Source: Russula earlei
Taxonomy: Eukaryota; Basidiomycota; Agaricomycetes; Russulales; Russulaceae
Direction: 5' to 3'
Assembly (NCBI GenBank): GCA_025769875.1
Contig: JAGFNK010000048.1
Coordinates: 62,001-126,000, forward strand
Length of the DNA stretch: 64,000 nucleotides
Position numbers and translations under genes: made by a program. The stretch's first letter is position 1. Each line of letters starts with the position of its first letter. Shown here piece by piece: positions 57,470 through 64,000 of this stretch. Under the pieces are notes generated by a model that saw only the letters and a program-made list of their open reading frames with translations, ran no database searches and was not told where the DNA came from.

Positions 57470-60400
57470 TCTGCACTGGCGACAAGAGCGTTCCCCGTTC
57501 ACCGTTCACCGTTCACTCGCAAAACGGGGGGGGAGCCTCTCACGGCTTAGCGGGCCGAACTCCCGTTTCCCATGGGGACTGCTGGGGCAAGCAAGGGCCC
57601 GTACCATCGTCCCCATGACCTCCCTATTGATCGCAGCTTGTTGCCAATCAGCCGCTTTGTTTCAACTTTCCGGATTTTCTTGACTCGTTTTTCCTTCAGG
57701 CAGTGCCACGTGATGCTGTCCGCTAGCAAGGAATCCCACACCCACACCTACGCCAACGCCCAACGCCTCCCACGACATCTGACGTAGGGACAATCTGTCG
57801 GATCTTACCGATATACATCTCGTTCCTTTCTGGTCCATCCAGATCGCTGGAAAGCCATTCCCAAACAAAAGAAGGCAAGTGGCGCGGTGGACCTCGTCGT
57901 CATAGCTCGACGCTGACCTTCCAGGCAATATCAATACTGACACACCGTCAAAGTCACGCCACCCCTCTGAACTGTTCTAGTTATAATACGGACGGGTCAC
58001 AGGTTCGTCCCGACTTGCAACCGTCCGCTGATGCTGGCAGGGAATGTGTGCCATGGCGACTGGTCTGCTCCAATCAATCGAATCGCACCTCATCCCATGT
58101 GCACCACCGGTCGTACCGACCCTTCCCTGTCGGTCGTTTCGCATTAATTTTTATATTATTGTGAGATGGGCACGGGACAAGCCGAGATGGGGGAACCGGG
58201 GTCATGTGCTCCTCGGATGGTCATGAGGTGATCGCAATTGCGAATTGGCCGTGCGTTACTTGCAGCTTCTCGACGCCACTGGGGAAACAATGCTGTGTGA
58301 TCATCTATCCATCCATCCCTCTGCTCGATGGAGAGTTCTTTTCCCGGATGGTGGCGGGCCGAGGAAGAGACGACCCCCCAGCGCTGTCTGAGGGGCCGAG
58401 GAAAAGATCGTGACTGAGGCAGGCTGAATGACATGCGTCCACTCCGATTACAATGACTGCACGACTCTAGATCTGTGTCGGACTCGGACGGGGCTCGTAG
58501 GTGCCATGATGTGGGGTGAGGTGGGGTGGTGTGGGAAGGTGGCATGTGTGTACCTTACCTTTTCCTTTTCAGCCTCTCCGTTCTCTTGGGTTCACAATCC
58601 CTTACAAAGGGGACGCGGCGCACCCAAGGGTAAGCGAACTAGGAATAAAGAAGATCGTCGTTTTTGATAACGCGCTCAGCGCGCTTCGGTCACTTTTCGA
58701 TACAACTACGGGGAAGCGGGGAGGGGTTTTGCAGGAGTATGGCTAGTCGAGAGCAAGGGGGGATGAGAACGGTGGGACGTCGCCGGGGTCATTATATAGC
58801 TGCAATGCAAGCAGAGGTGGTAGTAGTACAATAACCGCGAGGGGTGACTAGATACACAATGGGAAAACGAGTTGCGTGTGCGAGCATCGGGGTATATAAA
58901 TGTGACGACGTGACAGGAACCAGTAGGGCAGCGAAGCTGGCACTGTGCGGTGGTGCAAGGGTCCGATGATAAGGGAGGGGGTATGATCGTGCTCGAACGA
59001 ACGTGATCGAGGGTCATTGGTTGGAGAGAGGTGCGGCCAGGCGAGACGGGGGAGGCGTCAGCGCGGAGGAGACCGGGCTGCCGCGGCACGACACGCAAAG
59101 CAGTCATTGTCGACCGTGTCGACCACTTTTTGTACTTCAGGGCCGTAATGCTGTCCAGGGAGAAGAGGGAAAGTTGTGGCACAGACCGGTCGGAACGGCA
59201 GACGGCGGAGGGGACACGGACCTTTATGCAGCCCGGATCACGACACCCTTTCCGGTGGAAGATGCTGTATTCGCATCTACTCGAGTTGCAATCCATGATG
59301 GCAACGATCAGGTGGCGTTGGAAGTGCTACGGAGGGGAGCAGGGGGGGGGGGGGGGGAAGAGCGTCAGCGGCTAGAGTCGAGTCATTCATGCCGAGCGGA
59401 GAGAATGAAAGGACGAACTCCACAACGGGACCACCGCGTTCCTTCGCTGCGCGAGAACGGTCAACGGACGCGTGATGGATGCGAATTCGCGACGTACGCT
59501 ATGCGTCGACACATAAAGTACAGATATCGAGGTTGGAAACAGGACGGTCTTGCGGGCAAGGCACGGACGGGTTTTTGGGGGGGGAGAGGAGCGGGAGGAG
59601 GGGCCTTTTATAGGGTAGGGCAAGATGATGATGTGGAGAAAGGGATCAGCAGATCCGAATTTCTGGTTCGGTTTCGCTTCGGCCATCGCGCTTATCTTGG
59701 TTCGTTGTTTTTTTTTTTTTCTCTTTTCCTATAATTCCCTGCTCTCCCTGAGCTGTCCTCGCATGCCGTCAGCGCGTCGGAGTATGCTTTGTCTTCACCT
59801 TCGTTATCGTCCCCTTGTCCTATCTGATTGCTACCCACGTAACGTATTCTGAACCGCTCTCCGGTCTTCCTCGCTATCTCTTCCTCGCACAGTCCTCCCT
59901 CCGTCTTGCTCGGTTGATGTCAGGTAGAATACCAAATACCTTGCCCTTCGCATTCCGTTGGCACCTGAACCGCCGAGCCGTAGCCCTGTGGCACAGTTCC
60001 TGGTATGTGGTGGCGCCACTGCGCCCGCGATCGCGATTCGCTTATGCCGGCCCCCTCTTTCCTCATCACGCCATGAGATAGGGCTGGTCGCCAACTGGCG
60101 TGTGTGGTCCCTCTATGGCACGGCACGAATCCCTTCTCCTTCTCCTTCTCCTTCTCCTTCTCCTTCTCCCACGCGTCCGCTTGCTGATTAATCAAAAGGT
60201 TCTGCGCATCGCACGGTGCCAGGGACGCCACCACATGATCCCCATCCCCTCGGATTTCGTCAGCGCCCTTTCGGACATCAGGTCGGGTGCTTCTCTTCTC
60301 TATTGCGTTCATATCACCCCATGCGCCCTCATGGACCCCTCCTCTTCTTTCCATTCCACGCAACGTATGACGCGCCCAGTGCCATAATCTCGTGCAAACG

Positions 60401-63187
60401 CGTGCTCAATCACGAGCAGCACCCCCCTTTTCGATGCGGTCGTTTCAAGCACCGATGACGATCTGCAGGATCGCCATCTACTTTCATATCTTTTATGACG
60501 AAAAGATCGTCCCTTCTCTCATCTCGCTCTGGCTCTCACCGCCCCGTCCCTTTGGTTTTTCATGCAAAACTCCGATGGGGTTCGGGACCCCCTGGCGTAA
60601 CCTGAGGCGTCGTTGATCAATTTCACAGCCAAGTGCACGGGTGTCTGTTACCCACGGTTTTCCAGGTCCCTTGGCTGATCGGACATTCGTTGACCGAGCG
60701 TTCATGTCGTAGAGTTCTATCATTTTCAACGTCCGTTTATCTTGGTCACCGAGCTCACGTCCCGGTCATAACATAATACTCCAGCGTGTGGCTGCCCTCG
60801 CTCAAGGTTCGCAGCTGTCGACAAACACATGCCCGATAGCGCTCTGCGAAATACGTCAGCTGATAGATAGCGAAGAAGTGGACGCTTCAAGTCCGATCGC
60901 GTAATATATATATCTAAAAGACGTCTTGGGTGGTGAATGACGTCCAGTTCGCGTATCTCCCGGGGGAAATCTGCCGTCATTTTGCTTCGCGATAAGCAAA
61001 GGGAAGAAAAAAGAGGGAGAGCCCGCCCAAATACGGCCAGTTTGTCTCGGAAAGAAAGAAAAAAAAAACGTCGAGTTCGATGCGGCAGCGTGCCGCAGGT
61101 GCTAAATATACCCGCGCAAACGATCGATAGCCTTACGAGCGACGATTGTTCCTCCTTTCATTCATTCATTCTCGCCTCGCTTTCCCCGAATCGAACTCTG
61201 CTGTCTTGGTCCAACAGGTCAGGTTCCAGACTCCATCTATGCTAGACCTCGGACGGCCGCGGCGCGACCCATTAACCCCTGGCTTCTCGTCTAGAACTAA
61301 AAGGCCAGATCAATTCAGTTGCGCGCAAGGACGACGGAATACCCGTCGCCAGGGGACATGAGGGCCACAGCGCTGTCCGACTCGGGGTCCCTCGAGCATC
61401 CTAGCCACCTCTCTGTTGTGCCGCTTTTGCGCCTTGAGGGACACCATTCCCCCATTCCGTCTTTCGGGTTATGCGTTCCGAAGCGAACTAGTGGCTGGGA
61501 ACCGACAGTCGGCTCTCGCACGGATCGATCAATCAAATCTATTTCATCCCTGTGCCACAGTCGTCACCTCAGGGGCACCTGGGCACCGCGGCGATCCTCG
61601 CACGCACAGCTCGTTCGCCAACGCTTTGTGGGCTCCCGTGGTCCGTGGCTTGTCACAAGGACGGTCCGGGGCGTAAAAACATAACGTCTCGTCTCGGGGA
61701 CTTTCGCCTTTTTCTCCTCACATCGCGCGTCGATGGTGCAATCCTCGCGTCAACTGAACCATCACCGAGCACATCGCCTGATGGCACCATCGCGAGGTTA
61801 GTGCGTCAGATGGCGCGCAGCGCCGGCGCCCTGCGCGCTTGCTATCAAAGGACTGGAAAATCCTTGTCGTGTCTGTGGTACTGGATACCCGGCTCAAGCT
61901 TGCACCGAGTGCCGAACACCAAAGTTCGTCCAGGCCGTCTTGACCCCTTGCCGCGGTTCACCGAACGTGTTCCATCCTGCGCCGTCAAGAGAACACTCGC
62001 GCCGCCCGACCTTGAAAGGGTTGGTTCGAGCCGGTCTGTGGCTCAGCTCATCAACCAAGCGCGCGCCTAAATTTTGCCCCCCAGTTGTTCTGATTCGGAG
62101 CAGGAAGGGTCCAGCTGGAGGGGGACATCAGAGTGAATTGGCACAACGTGACGATCTGAAAACTGTGGCCAAAGAGGATAAGACCTTGTCAAAAAAATTG
62201 TCGCGCTTACAGTGCGGGCGTCCTTCGGCGGGGCCGAGCTCGTGACACTCCTCCGACTCCACCCCTGCCCCCCTTCCAGTCTTTTCTCGAAAGCGGGGCT
62301 GTGTGTCGGCCTTCTGATGGCCACCGCAACTTGCGATTTGGATCAGCCCGGCGCTATCCGGGGGCAGGATCTGTGACCCAGAGTTGGGAGCTGGAGGGCC
62401 CAGGTGACTTGGCGGTGACCGCGCTGCTGGTTCACGCCCGGGTTGCCTCGGTAGGTTAGAATGTGGCGCCTGTGCCCATGGGACAATGGGACATCCAATG
62501 TGCGGGCAAGAGAGCACGCACGTGGCTAGTGACAGCACAGAAGTGAGCGAGCCACGAGCCACATGATGGTCGTTGTTGGGTGGGTGGGTGATACCCCCCA
62601 GTTTCCCTTTTGAGAAACTATTTCACACACGCCCATGGACCATCGCTCCCTCATTTCGCGGTCTTGGGAGGCGACGATGTCGTTGTCGTCGAGGACGGCC
62701 AAGCCTCGCGCGTTCGCCGGTACGCGTTGTCATTGCGTGCGGGAATCTGTGCAGCCTGTGGATCAAGTGCACAAGTGAATCCATGCGTGAGGGCGGTATC
62801 CGGCCTCCCGTATTTTGGATGACCGAGCTTCTTGAGGCCCGGCGTATGATCCCTTGGACTCTCCAATAGACCTAGCATCGTGCCTAATCATTCACGGCGT
62901 CGGCATTCCAGAAAAGATTCACCCCAACGGTTTTGCTGGGAAACCCGGGAAAGGGCTTGGGTTGTGCCGGATGGTCCGACAAATGAATTGCTTTTCAGGG
63001 TGTTCGCGACCGAAACTATAACTAACGACCCGTGCCGGCATGCAGTATAGCCCCATGCGGAACATCACCACAACACCACCCTTCACGGTCCAAGCGGGCG
63101 AACATTGGAGGGATCGGCGTTGTGATCAGAGACCACGACCGTGCCCCGTTATCTTGATTTCGCTTATGAGCACTCGTTTTTTCCTGG
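57470..63187. other. Long interval without convincing genes
   Basis: Open frames are plentiful because the DNA is GC-rich, but none carries a recognisable domain. TATA-like sites occur near 58790, 58892 and 60905. A fragment near 61855-61905 reads CRVCGTGYPAQACTEC, a zinc-finger-like cluster, but has no supporting context. Simple repeats include a G run (59341-59359) and a CTTCTC array (60130-60170). Genes with many tiny exons could have been missed. Confidence 0.4.
60130..60170 (+). repeat. CTTCTC microsatellite
   Basis: Six or so consecutive copies of the hexamer TTCTCC. They generate spurious Leu or Lys-Glu runs in overlapping frames. Confidence 0.9.
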
Positions 63188-63713
63188 TCATCGTTCCCGA
63201 CAACGGCGAGAGCAGCCCTTGGAATCGTGCAAGGACCTCCTCCTTCTCTTCCCGCAGTCCACCGTCCTTCTCAATCCCCGCAGTGCGCACACAAAACGGC
63301 CCCAATCAGCGAACCCCCCACGCGCGTCGCTGACCGCAGATGGCAGGCCGACGCCGAGTTCGATCCCGCTGGCACCCCACAATGCCCAGGGGTCAGCGCC
63401 CTCGATGACACCAAGGGACTCGCCCCAACGGGCGCTGTGCGCTGTGCACGCTCACGAGGCCGTCGAGGCCCTCTCCACCGTCGGCACCATCCAAGACAAG
63501 CTTGCGGAGCCGGAGCGGGTGCCAAACGCCCATTCCGCAGGTGCGTCCCGCCACGCTGAAGTAACGCACCCGCGGGTCGTCTGGTGTACGCGGGTTGAAG
63601 ATTTCGGTTAGGCAGGCCGTCGTTAGGTTGGCGTAGGCCGGTGGGTCGAACATGCCAAGTGAAAAAGTGGTGAATGACGGCAAGGAAGAAAACGAGTTGG
63701 CGGATGATGACAA
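63188..63713 (-). pseudogene. Lipase (triacylglycerol lipase-like), C-terminal part
   Basis: On the minus strand the sequence reads FSSLPSFTTFSLGMFDPPAY, NLTTACLTEIFNP, DDPRVRYFSVAG, WHPLRLRKLVLDG, EGLDGLVSVHSA and, after a break, GVIEGADPWALWGASGIE. This matches the C-terminal third of secreted fungal alpha/beta-hydrolase lipases, where the Asp-containing DGLV and the His-bearing ..GCDHW.. element sit; here the latter is ADPW, so the catalytic His is missing. A direct 7-bp duplication (GCGCTGT twice, about 63432-63445) shifts the frame between VHSA and RWGE. The N-terminal part is not recognisable in the last 290 bp of the window. It is either a relic or a gene continuing beyond the edge. 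Confidence 0.55.
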
Positions 63714-64000
63714 CGTGATGATCCCATGCTCGCAATAAACGGTGTTTCTGCCGTTGCTTCGGCCGCTGCTGTACTCATCGTGGGTACAGGCTCGGTGGTG
63801 GCAACACTTGCTTCTTCTCTTCTTCTAGCCGCTGAGGGCCCAAACCGAGGTGCTCCTCATTACAATGGGCAGTGTAAGCCGTGGGTGATGATATAACATA
63901 ACACATATGACGTGACGTGCCTTGCACCGATATCCATAAAGGGGCTTCCGCGATGTGTTGCGATCGTTGTGAGTGATAACGGCGTGTGGTTCACAGGCTT

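Noticed and set aside
59003..59734. 243-codon plus-strand frame, and a 196-codon minus frame overlapping it
   Set aside because: They overlap across a G run, show no recognisable motif and arise from GC-rich sequence.
60100..60387. Leu-rich open frame starting with a hydrophobic run
   Set aside because: The Leu run is produced by the CTTCTC microsatellite; the downstream part has no protein-like pattern.
61850..62245. Possible zinc-finger gene (CRVCGTGYPAQACTEC)
   Set aside because: One Cys-rich stretch only, no start, splice sites or continuing domain could be found around it.

Overview
The window reads as nuclear DNA of a filamentous basidiomycete, most likely an Agaricomycete; I cannot place the genus. 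The evidence is many short introns (about 44-100 nt) with GTRNGT donors and CTNAC-type branch sites, a 932-aa chitin synthase in 17 exons, a NACHT-WD40 STAND protein with near-identical repeats, chromodomain Ty3/gypsy and Ty1/copia retrotransposons, and a hAT-type element. Exon models were built by hand from splice signals and reading frame. Most of them close perfectly in frame.

Layout. (1) 1-5.7 kb: 3' half of a decayed gypsy element (RNase H end, integrase, chromodomain, downstream zinc-knuckle ORF, 3' LTR), then AT-rich repeat-derived DNA that abuts a small secreted-protein gene (5.66-6.04 kb, minus). (2) 6.2-6.9 kb: a ~720-bp palindromic element. (3) 7.35-17.9 kb: two divergent ABHD12-like serine hydrolase genes with matching exon structure, one intact (minus) and one with a frame break (plus), flanking an intact Iwr1-family gene (12.3-13.6 kb, minus); the rest of this interval looks empty. 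(4) 18.5-23.8 kb: a complete but dead copia element with LTRs, a 5-bp target duplication and a nested solo LTR. (5) 23.8-28.2 kb: low-complexity, LTR-like and palindromic DNA without a credible gene. (6) 28.4-33.0 kb: NACHT-WD40 NLR-like gene with eleven near-identical 126-bp WD40 repeats and seven single-base frame breaks. (7) 33.8-35.2 kb: a Rec114-like meiotic gene. (8) 36.4-45.2 kb: two small unknown ORFs, Rrp6 (nuclear exosome exonuclease), a fungal pseudokinase and a glutamine-rich protein. (9) 46.6-48.3 kb: hAT-type element with perfect 8-bp target duplication. (10) 49.0-57.5 kb: three genes on the minus strand: chitin synthase, F-box-like protein, PIG-T/Gpi16. (11) 57.5-63.2 kb: no convincing gene. 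(12) 63.2-63.7 kb: C-terminal piece of a lipase with a 7-bp duplication.

How it fits together. Conserved housekeeping genes (Iwr1 for RNA polymerase II import, Rrp6 for RNA decay, PIG-T for GPI anchoring, chitin synthase for the wall) have intact frames. The fast-evolving genes (NLR, pseudokinase, ABHD12 paralog, lipase fragment) carry frame breaks, and every one of those breaks shifts the frame by +1. The transposons show G-to-A/C-to-T decay, including catalytic Asp-to-Asn changes. The most interesting single locus is the high-internal-conservation WD40 NLR, the architecture of fungal allorecognition genes. I do not see a clearly unprecedented multi-gene system.
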